Shown here: in pieces, positions 47,392 to 57,018 of the stretch
Numbering within the stretch: position 1 is the first letter of the stretch
Layout of the letters: every line of letters begins with the position of its first letter
Assembly (NCBI GenBank): GCA_900540255.1
Contig: UQFE01000015.1
Location: 1-64,000 of the forward strand
Source: an uncultured Clostridium sp.
GTDB taxonomy: Bacteria; Bacillota; Clostridia; Clostridiales; Clostridiaceae
Direction: 5' to 3'
Length of the DNA: 64,000 nt
Translations under genes and position numbers: made by a program
Notes under the pieces: model-generated
Databases searched by the model: none
What the model was told of the DNA's origin: nothing
The model's input: only the letters and a program-made list of their open reading frames with translations

Positions 47392-47610
47392 CTATTTTGT
47401 TCCTTCATTGTTTTTACAATAAGAAATTTTTCCTTCATTAACTTCGTTTATTGCTATTGTTAATGCTTTATTTGAAGGAACTGTTGTTAATGGTACAGCA
47501 CCATCTATTATTTGTCTTGCTCTTCTTGATGTAACTATTACTAGTGAATATCTGTCTTCTACCTTTTTTAATAAATCTACCACTGATGGATTAATCATAG
47601 AGTTGTTCAT
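47392..47610 (-). CDS. rpoZ: RNA polymerase omega subunit
   Basis: Omega helps fold the beta' subunit. The 72-residue protein reads INPSVVDLLKKVEDRYSLV near the start, then TSRRARQIIDGA, the omega signature. The start overlaps the last 20 bases of gmk, and AAGGAGGG lies inside gmk's end, so translation is coupled. The order gmk-rpoZ-coaBC-priA is typical for Firmicutes. Confidence 0.95.
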   Translation of the reverse strand: MNNSMINPSVVDLLKKVEDRYSLVIVTSRRARQIIDGAVPLTTVPSNKALTIAINEVNEGKISYCKNNEGTK

Positions 47611-48223
47611 GAATTACGCCCTCCTTAGAATCTAATATTGTATCTTTTATTCTATCTACTCTACACTTTTCTGCGACAATTATACCCTCTATTTTTTCAA
47701 CTGCCGTATCAACTTCATCATTAACTACTGCATAGTTATACTTAGAAACATAGTTTATTTCTTGATATGCATTTTTAAATCTTGTCATTAATGATTCTTG
47801 CGTTTCGCTTCCTCTTTTTATTATTCTTTGTTTTAACTCTTCCATAGATGGAGGAAGTATAAAAATAAATACTCCTTCACTAAAGTTTTCCTTAACCTTT
47901 AATGCACCTTGAATATCTATTTCTAATATTACATTTTTACCTTGTTCTAACATTTCTTCAACTTTGAATTTTGGCGTACCATACATGTTACCATGTACTT
48001 CTGCATATTCTAAAAAGTCATTTCTTTCTACTTTTGATATAAAGTCTTCTTTAGTAAGGAAGTGATAATTAACACCATCAACTTCACCTTCTCTCGGACT
48101 TCTTGTAGTTGCTGAAACAGAAATAAATAAATCATCTATCTTTTCTAAAAGCGCCTTACAAATTGTTCCCTTTCCAGCACCTGATGGGCCAGAAATAACT
48201 ATTAATAGTCCTCTATTATGCAT
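47591..48223 (-). CDS. gmk: Guanylate kinase
   Basis: Gmk phosphorylates GMP to GDP. The 210 residues include the P-loop SGPSGAGKGTI at 11-21, SATTRSPREGEVDGVNYHFL near 37-56, and LEIDIQGA near 100. The start overlaps the remA stop codon by one base. The product GDP leads to GTP, the signal sensed by CodY, which is also encoded in the window. Confidence 0.97.
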   Translation of the reverse strand: MHNRGLLIVISGPSGAGKGTICKALLEKIDDLFISVSATTRSPREGEVDGVNYHFLTKEDFISKVERNDFLEYAEVHGNMYGTPKFKVEEMLEQGKNVILEIDIQGALKVKENFSEGVFIFILPPSMEELKQRIIKRGSETQESLMTRFKNAYQEINYVSKYNYAVVNDEVDTAVEKIEGIIVAEKCRVDRIKDTILDSKEGVIHEQLYD

Positions 48224-48492
48224 TATTCATCAACCTCGTCTGCAGCTTCATCTTTGTCTACTAATCTATGTGCAACAGTTTCTGGTTGCACTGCTGATAA
48301 TATAACATGATCACTATCAGTAATTATAACAGCTCTAGTTCTTCTTCCATAAGTAGCATCAATAAGCATTCCTCTATCTCTAGCTTCTTGGATTATTCTC
48401 TTAATTGGTGCTGATTCTGGACTAACTATAGCAACTAATCTGTTAGCTGATACAATATTACCAAAACCAATATTAATTAATTTTATTCCCAT
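48223..48492 (-). CDS. remA: Extracellular matrix regulator RemA (DUF370)
   Basis: RemA is a ring-forming DNA-binding activator of matrix and osmoprotection genes in Bacillus. The 89-residue protein matches closely: [20 protein letters not shown] then [22 protein letters not shown] and [15 protein letters not shown]. It lies between the yicC gene and gmk, its conserved place. The targets in this organism are unknown. Confidence 0.93.
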   Translation of the reverse strand: MGIKLINIGFGNIVSANRLVAIVSPESAPIKRIIQEARDRGMLIDATYGRRTRAVIITDSDHVILSAVQPETVAHRLVDKDEAADEVDE

Positions 48493-48505
48493 GCTTTTCC
48501 TCCTA

Positions 48506-49387
48506 TTATTCTATGTTTTGAACTTGTTCTCTAATTTTTTCAAGTATATTTTTTATATCAATAACTATATTAGTCATTTTGATATCACTAGACTTTGAAC
48601 CAATTGTATTTGTTTCTCTATTCATTTCTTGAACTATAAAATCAAGTTTTCTTCCAATAGGTTCATTTAATTTTAATGTTTCTCTCACTTGATTAATATG
48701 ACTGTTTAGTCTTATTATTTCTTCATCAACAGTTGCTTTATCTGCTAATATACAAACTTCAGTAGCAATTCTATTTTCATCTACTTCAACATTTCCTAAT
48801 AAATCTTTTAATCTTTCTTCAAGCTTTTGCTTAAATACCTTAGGAATGCTATCTGCAAATTCTTCTACCTTAGATACTAATTCTTCAATTTGATTTATTT
48901 TAATTAATATATCTTCTTTTAATTTTTCACCTTCAACTTCTCTCATGTTAATCATCATATCTAATGATGAACTTATTAAAGGTTTTAATTCTTCCCATAT
49001 TTCATCTATTTTGTCTTCTTCTTCAATCATAGTGATTACTTCTGGAAATCTTGCTATTTGCATTACAGATATATCATTTTTGATATTTAATTTTTCTTCA
49101 ATTTCTTTAAGACATTGTAAATACCCTTGTGCTAAGTTAATATCAACCTTAGGTACTCCAGCACCTTCATTATAATTCTTTATATTAATAAAGACATCAA
49201 CTTTTCCTCTATTAAGAGAATTACTAATCATTTTTCTAATTTCTTCCTCTAAAGAAATTATACTTTTAGGCATTCTAATATTTACATCTAAATATCTACT
49301 ATTTACACTTTTCATTTCAACAGTAAATACTCTTTTTTTACCTTCTTCACTGTTGCTTCTTCCAAAGCTAGTCATGCTCCTTATCAT
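48506..49387 (-). CDS. yicC: YicC/YloC family endoribonuclease
   Basis: Family members are RNA-degrading enzymes that affect small-RNA turnover. The 293 residues have the YicC N-terminal block [31 protein letters not shown] near 25 and the DUF1732 C-terminal block with [22 protein letters not shown] near 245. It starts the series yicC-remA-gmk-rpoZ-coaBC. The ansA gene upstream is cut off by a strong terminator, so a promoter probably lies in 49388-49519; I see only AT-rich sequence there. Confidence 0.92.
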   Translation of the reverse strand: MIRSMTSFGRSNSEEGKKRVFTVEMKSVNSRYLDVNIRMPKSIISLEEEIRKMISNSLNRGKVDVFINIKNYNEGAGVPKVDINLAQGYLQCLKEIEEKLNIKNDISVMQIARFPEVITMIEEEDKIDEIWEELKPLISSSLDMMINMREVEGEKLKEDILIKINQIEELVSKVEEFADSIPKVFKQKLEERLKDLLGNVEVDENRIATEVCILADKATVDEEIIRLNSHINQVRETLKLNEPIGRKLDFIVQEMNRETNTIGSKSSDIKMTNIVIDIKNILEKIREQVQNIE

Positions 49388-49519
49388 ACTATTTCCCCTG
49401 CCACTTTCTTCTTATATATAAAAATTTATTACTTTTTAAACAATAAAATTAGTTTATATCTTTATATGGTTTTCTGTCAACATTTTATTAACAATTTGTT
49501 TACAATTTTATTTTTAATA

Positions 49520-49596
49520 AAAAATAGAGCTAGAAAACCGAGGGCACTGAAAAACTTAATGTTTTTCAGTGCCCTCGAAAACCTAACTCTATTTTT
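49520..49596 (-). terminator. Two-tier terminator of ansA
   Basis: An inner perfect 17-bp stem (CGAGGGCACTGAAAAAC with its complement at 49561-49577, loop TTAAT-type) sits on an outer 10-bp stem, AAAAATAGAG/CTCTATTTTT. The outer stem begins at the ansA stop codon. It is unusually long and GC-rich for this genome. Confidence 0.85.
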
Positions 49597-50563
49597 AAAA
49601 TTGATTTTTTATTTCATCATAACTTATGTTGCTGTTTATAGCTAATGAAAGTTTAACTCTGGCCTTTTGTCCAGGTAATGTATCACCAAAGATAACCCCT
49701 AAATCCTTAAGCATTTTTCCTCCACCTTCATATCCATATGATTCGTGTACTCTACCTTCAAAACATCTAGATACTACAACTATAGGCATTTTATTATCTA
49801 ATGCTCTTTTTATCCCTTCAACCATTCTTGGAGGTACATTTCCTCTTCCTAAAGCTTCAATAACTATTCCACCAAATCCCTTTTCAATTGCAAAGTCAAT
49901 TAATGTAGAGTCCATATCAGCTACACATTTAATTAATAAAACATCTTTATTAATTTCTTTTGCATCATATGTTTCTGTTTTCTTTGCATCTCTATAAAAC
50001 ATTACTTTATTATTGTCAACAATTCCTATTGGTCCAAAATTAGGAGTTATAAATGCATTTAATGCCATAGAATTTGCTTTTGTTACTTCTGCAGCTGAAT
50101 TTAATTCACCATTAAAGCATACAAGCACTCCTCTTCCCTTTGCATCATCAGAAATTGCTGTACAAATTGAAGCTGCTAAATTTGAAGGTCCATCATAACC
50201 AAGTTCTGAGCCACTTCTCATTGCACCTGTAATTACAACAGGCTTGTCACTATTTATTGTTAAGTCTAAAAGATATGCTGTTTCTTCTAAAGTATCTGTT
50301 CCATGAGTAATTACAACACCATCAATATCTTCTCTATTTAATAATTCTTTTGAAAACTCACTTAATTCTAACATTGTTTTAAAAGTCATATGTGGTGATG
50401 GCATACTTGAAAAACTATAAGATTCAATTTCTGCATATTCTTCTATTCCAGTTACCATAGACATTATCTCTTCACCAGTTAAACTTGGAACAGCTGCCTT
50501 AATTCTTTCATCAACCTTCATAGATATTGTTCCACCATTAAAAATTACCGCTATTTTCTTCAT
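49595..50563 (-). CDS. ansA: L-asparaginase (type I, cytoplasmic)
   Basis: The enzyme hydrolyses asparagine to aspartate and ammonia. The 322-residue chain contains both catalytic threonine regions: IAVIFNGGTISM (GGT at about 10-12) and VVITHGTDTLEETAYLL (TDT near 85-87). The second lysine-containing block is less obvious. There is no signal peptide. I start at the ATG at 50563 with GGAGGA just before; the in-frame TTG twelve bases upstream overlaps that site. It is a single gene with a strong terminator. Confidence 0.93.
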   Translation of the reverse strand: MKKIAVIFNGGTISMKVDERIKAAVPSLTGEEIMSMVTGIEEYAEIESYSFSSMPSPHMTFKTMLELSEFSKELLNREDIDGVVITHGTDTLEETAYLLDLTINSDKPVVITGAMRSGSELGYDGPSNLAASICTAISDDAKGRGVLVCFNGELNSAAEVTKANSMALNAFITPNFGPIGIVDNNKVMFYRDAKKTETYDAKEINKDVLLIKCVADMDSTLIDFAIEKGFGGIVIEALGRGNVPPRMVEGIKRALDNKMPIVVVSRCFEGRVHESYGYEGGGKMLKDLGVIFGDTLPGQKARVKLSLAINSNISYDEIKNQF

Positions 50564-50597
50564 TTTATCCTCCAAAATATAATCTCTCTTTTAATTT

Positions 50598-50739
50598 GAA
50601 GTTACAAGTGACAAGTTTAGGTACGGGGATGTCGCATTAAGAATAAATAAAAAACAATATATTGTGTATAAAAGTTTTAGTGCGACAGCCCCAATAAATT
50701 ATATTTTTCCTAAACCTGTCACTTATCACTTGTTACTTC
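50598..50739. repeat. Nested palindromic repeat, copy R3 (arms plus shortened core)
   Basis: Outer arms GAAGTTACAAGTGACAAGTT (50598-50617) and AACCTGTCACTTATCACTTG (from 50713) with TTACTTC are near-complementary. They enclose a shortened, reversed core at 50625-50692 that runs GGGGATGTCGCATTAAGAAT to TAGTGCGACAGCCCC. The core is 30 to 48 bases shorter than in R1, R2 and R4 because of a central deletion. It lies between the structured RNA candidate and ansA. Confidence 0.8.
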
Positions 50740-50740
50740 T

Positions 50741-50845
50741 AACCATGTTCCAGGATTTATGGCAGGGCGACATTTCCTGCATCTCTGTTTACTGAATAGT
50801 TCCAGCGCATGAGGAGCCTTTTCTCACCTCAAAAATCCTATATAC
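50741..50845 (-). ncRNA. Structured RNA candidate upstream of ansA
   Basis: A closing helix AGGATTT/AAATCCT (50752-50758 with 50833-50839) encloses three hairpins: TGAGG/CCTCA with inner GAG/CTC (50810-50831), a middle arm with CTG/CAG and ACT/AGT (50785-50805), and GCAGG/CCTGC (50762-50780). CCAT (50743) can pair ATGG (50759) as an alternative to the closing helix. The GC content is well above the surroundings. On the minus strand, AGGTGAG, GGCTCCT and GAAATGTCG occur in the order found in magnesium (M-box) riboswitches, but the remainder does not fit. Class unknown. Confidence 0.5.
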
Positions 50846-50889
50846 TTAATTTTATATTATATATTTGAATTTTATTTATAGCAAATATT

Positions 50890-51294
50890 TTATTTATTTT
50901 TTTTAATATTAATTAATTTTCCACTATAAATTCTATTTTCTATTTTCCTATCAGTTATAGGATACATAGTAGTTACATAAATATATTGTTTTTCTTCATC
51001 TACTTCAACTCCTAAAAGCAAATTAGTATAAGCTTTTTTAATAAATTCTATAGCAGTCTGTCCCTCATCATTTTTATAAATTCCAATATAATCAGGATCA
51101 TCTAGAATCTTTTTCATCCATTCTAAAATTCCTGTTCTAGTCCTTTTGTCAAACTGTCTTCCATGTCTTTTTATTATATGTTTTAGCACGCCTGGCGAGG
51201 CATAAATTACACCAGTAAACTCTATACCTAATTCATAAGCAACCCTTTCTCTTAAATATCCTACTCTTTTATAGGTACAAAATCTGCTCTCCAT
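50890..51294 (-). CDS. Small putative nuclease with a PBECR-like domain
   Basis: The 134 residues resemble the phage Barnase-EndoU-ColicinE5/D-RelE-like (PBECR) nuclease fold, type 3. The blocks are ASPGVLKHIIKRHGRQFDK, then LDDPDYIGIYKNDEGQTAIEFIKK, LLLGVEVDEEKQYIYVTTMY and PITDRKIENRIYSGKL. The histidines near 46-51 and the lysine, threonine and tyrosine residues of the later strands are the likely active site (inferred). I start at the ATG at 51294, with AGAGGG ahead. No antitoxin-like partner is adjacent. spoIVA lies upstream behind a terminator. Confidence 0.65.
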   Translation of the reverse strand: MESRFCTYKRVGYLRERVAYELGIEFTGVIYASPGVLKHIIKRHGRQFDKRTRTGILEWMKKILDDPDYIGIYKNDEGQTAIEFIKKAYTNLLLGVEVDEEKQYIYVTTMYPITDRKIENRIYSGKLINIKKNK

Positions 51295-51436
51295 ACTATC
51301 CCTCTTCACTATAATATATTAAGCATAATACTATCTGCTTATTATATTATATTCTAATTACATAGGAGTTTGTACCAAAAATAATATACTTTTTTCAATT
51401 TAACATTGCTTAATATTTTATATCCGTACTTATAAA

Positions 51437-51475
51437 ATAGTCTGCTACTAAATAAACTATTTAGTAGCAGACTAT
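51437..51475 (-). terminator. Terminator of spoIVA
   Basis: ATAGTCTGCTACTAAAT and its exact complement form a 17-bp stem around AAACT, just behind the spoIVA stop codon, with TTTATAAG following on the minus strand. Confidence 0.9.
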
Positions 51476-51482
51476 ATCTATG

Positions 51483-52961
51483 TTATAGTATTATACAAAT
51501 CAATCCACCATTACCTTCATTAATGATTTTTTGAAGTGTTTTTTGAATTTTAACTTGCACATCTTCTGGCATCTTATATAACTTATTTTGTAGTCCTTCC
51601 TTAACTAATACCTCTAAAGATTTTCCAAACATATTACTTTGCCATAAAGATGCTGGGTCCTTTTCATATTGTTCCATAAGAGCTGTAACAAGTTCTTCAC
51701 TTTCTTTTTCAGAACCCATTATAGGACTTATTTCAGTTTTAATATCAGCTTTAATAAAATGAAGAGATGGTGCACTTGCCTTTAGCTTAACACCAAATTT
51801 AGTGCCTTGCTTAACAATTTCTGGCTCTTCAAATTTCATTTCGCTTAATTGAGGTGCCACTAATCCATATCCTGTTTCTTTTACATCAACTAATGCATCC
51901 TTAATTTTATCATATTCTACTTTTGCAACATTTAAATCTTTTACAAGAGCAATTAATTCACTTTCATCTTCTATTTCAACACCACAATTCTCACTAAGTA
52001 TTTTATAAAAAATGTTTTCACTTGGTTTTAATAATATATTTGCAGTTCCTTCACCAAGTTTTATTTGAGTTAAATCTGATGCACTTAAATTTTCATTTTG
52101 TTTTGCATCATAAAATGCTGGTTTTATGTCCCTAATTTTATCTACACTTTCACACATTCCCTTAATTATTTTAAAATATTCTTTCTTTAGCCAATGTTCT
52201 GGCTCTAAATTTTCTACCCATGTTGGCATATCTATATTTATTTCCTTAACAGGGAATTCTTTAAGTACATGTTTAAATAGTTTTTCAATATCTTTTTCTG
52301 TCATATTATAAACATCCATAACTTGAACTTCAACATCATATTTCTTTTCAAGCTCATCTTTTAATGAATCTGTTTCTGGAGAGTTTATGTTCTTTGTATT
52401 AAGTACAACTATAAAGGGTTTATTAATAGATTTAAGCTCTTCTACAACCCTTTCTTCAGCTTCAACGTATTCTTCTCTATCTATTCCTGTTATACTTCCA
52501 TCAGTAGTAACAACAAGACCTACAGTTGAATGATCAGTAATAACTTTTCTTGTTCCAATTTCTGCAGCATCTTCAAATGGTATTTCATATTCATACCATG
52601 GAGTGTTAACCATCTTAGGCTCTTCATCTTCTAAATATCCTAAAGCTCCCTTAACAATATACCCCACACAATCTACTAATCTAACCTTTAACTTTATATC
52701 TTCATCAATTGTAATTTCCACAGCTTCATTTGGAACAAATTTGGGCTCTGTAGTATGAATAGTTTTTCCTGAACTGCTTTGTGGCAATTCATCTTTAGCT
52801 CTTTCTTTCTTATAAGCATTATCAATCTTTGGTATAACCATAAGATCCATAAATTTTTTAATAAATGTAGATTTTCCAGTTCTAACTGGTCCAACAACAC
52901 CTAAGTATATGTCTCCCTGAGTCCTTTCTGCAATATCCTTATATATATTGAAATCGCCCAT
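51483..52961 (-). CDS. spoIVA: Stage IV sporulation protein A (spore coat ATPase)
   Basis: SpoIVA polymerises with ATP around the forespore to form the coat basement layer, anchored by SpoVM. The 492-residue protein has the family's length. The Walker A variant GPVRTGKST lies at 24-32, VDCVGYIVKGALGY near 93 and VTTDGSITGIDREEY near 150. The C-terminal end, GLICIIL, resembles that needed for SpoVM binding in Bacillus. GGAGGGTG precedes the ATG. I see no clear sigma-E promoter in 52962-53257. Confidence 0.98.
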   Translation of the reverse strand: MGDFNIYKDIAERTQGDIYLGVVGPVRTGKSTFIKKFMDLMVIPKIDNAYKKERAKDELPQSSSGKTIHTTEPKFVPNEAVEITIDEDIKLKVRLVDCVGYIVKGALGYLEDEEPKMVNTPWYEYEIPFEDAAEIGTRKVITDHSTVGLVVTTDGSITGIDREEYVEAEERVVEELKSINKPFIVVLNTKNINSPETDSLKDELEKKYDVEVQVMDVYNMTEKDIEKLFKHVLKEFPVKEINIDMPTWVENLEPEHWLKKEYFKIIKGMCESVDKIRDIKPAFYDAKQNENLSASDLTQIKLGEGTANILLKPSENIFYKILSENCGVEIEDESELIALVKDLNVAKVEYDKIKDALVDVKETGYGLVAPQLSEMKFEEPEIVKQGTKFGVKLKASAPSLHFIKADIKTEISPIMGSEKESEELVTALMEQYEKDPASLWQSNMFGKSLEVLVKEGLQNKLYKMPEDVQVKIQKTLQKIINEGNGGLICIIL

Positions 52962-53166
52962 AAGTACACCCTCCTATTTATTTTTAACACTATAATATAT
53001 TCCATAGCAAAAAAAAGTATACTATTTTTTTTATTTTATTAAATATAATAAAAATTTATATTTTTATTCACTATTAAACAATTACATTTCATGTATTTTT
53101 CTTACAATTTAAAATATGTACTCATAAAAATAAATATGATGTATTATATAATTTTTTACATAATAA

Positions 53167-53203
53167 AAAAACTGATTCTTGTTTAACACAAAAATCAGTT
53201 TTT
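53167..53203 (-). terminator. Terminator of gpsA
   Basis: AAAACTGATT and AATCAGTTTT pair with an inner TTGT/ACAA step, followed on the minus strand by a T run. It lies about 55 bp past the gpsA stop codon. The rest of the 52962-53257 gap is AT-rich without other signals. Confidence 0.8.
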
Positions 53204-53257
53204 AAAATTATTTAACATAAATATTACTTTAAATTAAATAACATTTTCATTATATAA

Positions 53258-54250
53258 TTAGTAATTTTCTGCTTTTTTATCTCTTTGCAGTAGTTTACTT
53301 ACCATTTCTCTTGGATCACTACCCTCAAAAAGAACTTTGTATAATGCATCCGTTATTGGCATTTCAACATTTAATTTTTCTTTTAAATTATAAAATGCAT
53401 TACATGCCTTGATTCCTTCAACAATCATTCCAACTTCTTCAACAGCTTCTTCCCTACTCTTACCTTTACCTATTAAGTATCCTGCTTTTCTATTTCTAGA
53501 ATGCATGCTAGTACAAGTTACTATCAAATCACCCATTCCAGTAAGGCCTAGGAAAGTTTCAACTCTTCCGCCAAGCTTAGTTCCTATTCTAACTATCTCA
53601 GCCATTCCCCTAGTCATAAGAGCTGCCTTTGTATTATCTCCATATCCTAATCCATCACATACTCCAGCTGCTAATGCTATAATATTTTTTACAGCCCCTC
53701 CAACTTCAACACCAATTAAATCATCATTAGTATAAACTCTAAATGTTTTAGTCATAAAAAGGTCTTGAACTTCTTCAGCTATCTTCATATTATTTGAAGA
53801 TGTAAGCACTGTTGTTGGAATATCAAATGCTACTTCTTCTGCATGACTTGGACCTGATAAAATTACTACTGGATTATTAATTTCTTCTTCAATAACTTCA
53901 ACTAATGTTTTATTAGTACCTTCTTCAATGCCTTTTGCAATACATATAACAGGTACACTTTCTTTTACAAGTCCCTTAATACTTCTTGCAGCACTTCTAA
54001 TTACATGAGAAGGAACAGCTAATACCACATAATCAGAATTAGGTATAGCCTCCTCTAAGCTATTATAGGCCGTAACATTTTTAGGCACATTTAATCCTTT
54101 AATAAATTTATCATTTCTTCTATTAACATTAATATCCTCTACAACATTACTATTTCTATCGTATATTGATATAATATTTCCTTTGTTTGCTAATAAAATT
54201 GCTAAAGCAATCCCAAAACTTCCTCCGCCTAAAAAAGCTACCTTACTCAT
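53258..54250 (-). CDS. gpsA: Glycerol-3-phosphate dehydrogenase [NAD(P)+]
   Basis: GpsA makes sn-glycerol 3-phosphate for phospholipids. The 330 residues show the nucleotide-binding [10 protein letters not shown] at 8-17, AVPSHVIR near 78, CIAKGIE near 105, [11 protein letters not shown] near 136, and [27 protein letters not shown] near 185-211 with the catalytic lysine. It follows der by three bases. The product feeds PlsY, downstream of PlsX. Confidence 0.98.
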   Translation of the reverse strand: MSKVAFLGGGSFGIALAILLANKGNIISIYDRNSNVVEDINVNRRNDKFIKGLNVPKNVTAYNSLEEAIPNSDYVVLAVPSHVIRSAARSIKGLVKESVPVICIAKGIEEGTNKTLVEVIEEEINNPVVILSGPSHAEEVAFDIPTTVLTSSNNMKIAEEVQDLFMTKTFRVYTNDDLIGVEVGGAVKNIIALAAGVCDGLGYGDNTKAALMTRGMAEIVRIGTKLGGRVETFLGLTGMGDLIVTCTSMHSRNRKAGYLIGKGKSREEAVEEVGMIVEGIKACNAFYNLKEKLNVEMPITDALYKVLFEGSDPREMVSKLLQRDKKAENY

Positions 54251-54253
54251 AAA

Positions 54254-55573
54254 TTAACTATCCTTTCTCTCCCTATATTCTATTTGTATTCCAGTTCCAC
54301 TGAAATCAAAATTATCTCTTAATTGATTTTCTAAATATCTTTCATAAGAGAAATGTCTACAACTTGAATCATTAACAAAGAACACAAACTTTGGTGGTTT
54401 TGTAGCTACTTGTGTTGCATAATATATTTTTAGTCTCTTTAATGCAACTACTGGTGGCTCTTTCATTAATACAGCCTTATTAATAACTTCATTTAATACA
54501 CCAGTACCAATTCTCTTATCATAATTATCATAACATTCTCTAGCAACTTCTAACACCTTATGTGCTCTTTGACCAGTTAATGCTGATATAAATAAGAATT
54601 TAGCATATTTTATAAACTTAAGCTTACTTTGTAAATCTTTTTTATAGTTATCCATTGTTTTATCATCTTTTTCAATAAGATCCCATTTATTAACTATAAC
54701 CATTATAGCCTTGTTTAATTCATGTGCAAATCCTATTATTTTTTCATCTTGCTCTGTAACACCTTCTGTTGCATCTATCATTAAGATACAAACATCTGCT
54801 CTTTCTACAGCAGCAAGAGTTCTTATAACAGAATATCTTTCTATTTCTTCTTTAACTTTACTTTTTCTTCTAAGACCAGCTGTATCTATTAATGTAAACT
54901 TACCAAATTCACTTTCAATTTTACTATCTATAGCATCTCTTGTAGTTCCAGCTATATCTGATACAATTAATCTTTCTTCACCTAATAATCTATTTATTAA
55001 TGAAGACTTACCTACATTAGGTTTACCTATCATAGCTATTTTTATATCTTCTTCTTCCTCTTCTGTTGAAGCAATTGAATCAAAATGTGAAACAACCATA
55101 TCAAGCATATCTCCAAGACCTTTACCTTGGCCTGCTGATATAGCTACTGGATCACCAATACCTAAATTATAAAATTCCCATGCATTTTCTTCATCTTTTA
55201 AGTTATCAATTTTATTAACAACTAAAACTACTGGTTTCTTAGATTTTCTAAGCATTGTTGCAACTTCATTATCAGCTGCTGTTAAGCCTTCTTTACCATC
55301 AACTACAAACATTATAACATCAGCTGTTTCTATAGCAATGTTCGCTTGTCTTCTCATTTGCTTAACTATTATATCTTGGTTTTCTGGTTCTATACCTCCA
55401 GTATCAATCATTGTAAAAGTATGATTAAGCCATTCAGCTTCCGCATATACTCTATCTCTTGTTACACCTGGTGTATCTTGAACTATTGAAATTCTTTTTC
55501 CTGCTAGTTTATTAAATAATGTAGATTTACCTACATTCGGTCTTCCAACTATAGCAACTATTGGTTTTGCCAT
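54254..55573 (-). CDS. der: Ribosome-associated GTPase Der (EngA)
   Basis: Der helps assemble the 50S subunit. It has two GTPase domains in tandem: the first with GRPNVGKST (10-18), DTGGIE near 58 and NKID near 117, and the second with GKPNVGKSS near 183, [10 protein letters not shown] near 230 and NKWD near 295. A KH-like C-terminus (about 350-439) follows. The ATG at 55573 shares its A with the stop codon of the upstream DUF512 gene (TAATG). GGAGGA lies 12 bases before. Confidence 0.97.
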   Translation of the reverse strand: MAKPIVAIVGRPNVGKSTLFNKLAGKRISIVQDTPGVTRDRVYAEAEWLNHTFTMIDTGGIEPENQDIIVKQMRRQANIAIETADVIMFVVDGKEGLTAADNEVATMLRKSKKPVVLVVNKIDNLKDEENAWEFYNLGIGDPVAISAGQGKGLGDMLDMVVSHFDSIASTEEEEEDIKIAMIGKPNVGKSSLINRLLGEERLIVSDIAGTTRDAIDSKIESEFGKFTLIDTAGLRRKSKVKEEIERYSVIRTLAAVERADVCILMIDATEGVTEQDEKIIGFAHELNKAIMVIVNKWDLIEKDDKTMDNYKKDLQSKLKFIKYAKFLFISALTGQRAHKVLEVARECYDNYDKRIGTGVLNEVINKAVLMKEPPVVALKRLKIYYATQVATKPPKFVFFVNDSSCRHFSYERYLENQLRDNFDFSGTGIQIEYRERKDS

Positions 55574-56910
55574 TATTCTTGTTCCTCCTGACATACATCA
55601 TTTATTATGCTTACTATATCTTCACCTGTGTGATCACATACAAGCACCTTAATCCCTAATTCTTTTTCTATGTCCTCAATCTTAGTATCATCTAACATAA
55701 TATACTCAGCTGGACCTAGTTCATAACCTTTTCTAAACATATTATTAGGCATAATTAAGTATTCACTATTAATTTTCCCCTTTAATTGTCCAATAATATC
55801 AGTTCCAGTAAGAAGTCCTGCAACTGTTATTGTTTCCCCAAAGAAATTATTAACTATTTTATATGTATCTATTTTAACATTAGGATTAACTTCCATTAAC
55901 TTTTTCATTCCACTTCTTACTTCATTAAATGCAAGGGCTCCAGTTGGTACAGAAAAAGTTCCTTTTATATTTTTATTTAAATCTTGAGCAGTATAATTTA
56001 TAGCTTCCCTGAAACATCTAATCATTCCAATTCCATCTTCTATTTGTTCATATCCATTATAAAAACTTTCTTCTGGAACATCTATACCTGCAACTAAATA
56101 AAACTCATCTGAAAATCTTACAAATGGGTCATTAATTTCTTTCATAAATCTTTTTTGAAATTCCATAACCATTTCTAATTCTTTTCTTGCAGTTTCATTA
56201 GTAAATGTTTTTACTTGAACTAATCCATCTCTATATTTAGTAACTCCTATTGGAACTACCGCAATATTTGCTACTGCTGGATATAATTCATATAATTCAG
56301 TAATAGTCCTTTTAAGCTCTTCACCATTATTTACTTCTGGTATAAGAACTATTTGACAGTGCATTTCAATTCCTGCTTCTGCTAATCTCTTTATTCTATT
56401 ATAAACAGTACCTGCAAATCTATTGCCAAGCATTTTTACTCTTAACTCTGGATTTGTTGTATGAACTGAAATATTTATAGGACTTATTCTATATCTAATA
56501 ATTCTATCTATATCTTCTTCCTTCATGTTTGTTAACGTAACAAAATTACCTTGTAAAAAAGAAAGACGTGAATCATCATCTTTAAAATATAAACTTTCTC
56601 TCATCCCTCTTGGATTTTGATCTATAAAGCAAAACATACATTTATTACTGCATCTTTTTGCTTTATCCATGATACCGCCACCAAATTCTAGGCCTAACTC
56701 TTCGCCATATTCTTTTTCAATTTCGTAGTCCCACACTTCTCCATTTGGCTTTTGTATCTCTAAAACTATTTCTTCATCATTAGTTAAAAACCTGTAGTCT
56801 ATAATATCAACTATCTTTTCACCATTTACTGATAATAAAATATCATTTTCTTCAATGCCGACTTCCTCAGCAATACTATCAGGCATTACACTTGTTATTA
56901 CATTTTTCAT
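55573..56910 (-). CDS. PDZ and radical SAM protein (DUF512 family)
   Basis: A protein of 445 residues combining an N-terminal PDZ-like domain (1-65, [24 protein letters not shown]), a radical SAM cluster motif CSNKCMFC (C87, C91, C94), and a C-terminal DUF512 region. Its job is unknown; the family is very common in Clostridia beside der, as here. I use the ATG at 56910 behind TAGGAGTG; a longer reading adds nine residues without a site. Confidence 0.9.
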   Translation of the reverse strand: MKNVITSVMPDSIAEEVGIEENDILLSVNGEKIVDIIDYRFLTNDEEIVLEIQKPNGEVWDYEIEKEYGEELGLEFGGGIMDKAKRCSNKCMFCFIDQNPRGMRESLYFKDDDSRLSFLQGNFVTLTNMKEEDIDRIIRYRISPINISVHTTNPELRVKMLGNRFAGTVYNRIKRLAEAGIEMHCQIVLIPEVNNGEELKRTITELYELYPAVANIAVVPIGVTKYRDGLVQVKTFTNETARKELEMVMEFQKRFMKEINDPFVRFSDEFYLVAGIDVPEESFYNGYEQIEDGIGMIRCFREAINYTAQDLNKNIKGTFSVPTGALAFNEVRSGMKKLMEVNPNVKIDTYKIVNNFFGETITVAGLLTGTDIIGQLKGKINSEYLIMPNNMFRKGYELGPAEYIMLDDTKIEDIEKELGIKVLVCDHTGEDIVSIINDVCQEEQE

Positions 56911-56984
56911 AATGTCACTCCTATAATTACCTATCATCTCTATGATATATTACCCCAATAATTCTTTTTTTGTCAACTAACAAA

Positions 56985-57014
56985 AAAGAATATAAGGTAT
57001 ACCCTATATTCTTT
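56985..57014 (-). terminator. Terminator of the pst-phoU operon
   Basis: AAAGAATATA and TATATTCTTT pair around a GGGTATACC-type loop that itself is self-complementary. On the minus strand a T run follows. It lies four bases past the phoU stop codon. Confidence 0.85.
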
Positions 57015-57018
57015 ATTA

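Noticed and set aside
50741..50845. Firm call as an M-box magnesium riboswitch
   Set aside because: Only three short blocks agree in order; spacing and the 3' half do not, and no magnesium transporter follows. Reported as an unknown structured RNA instead.
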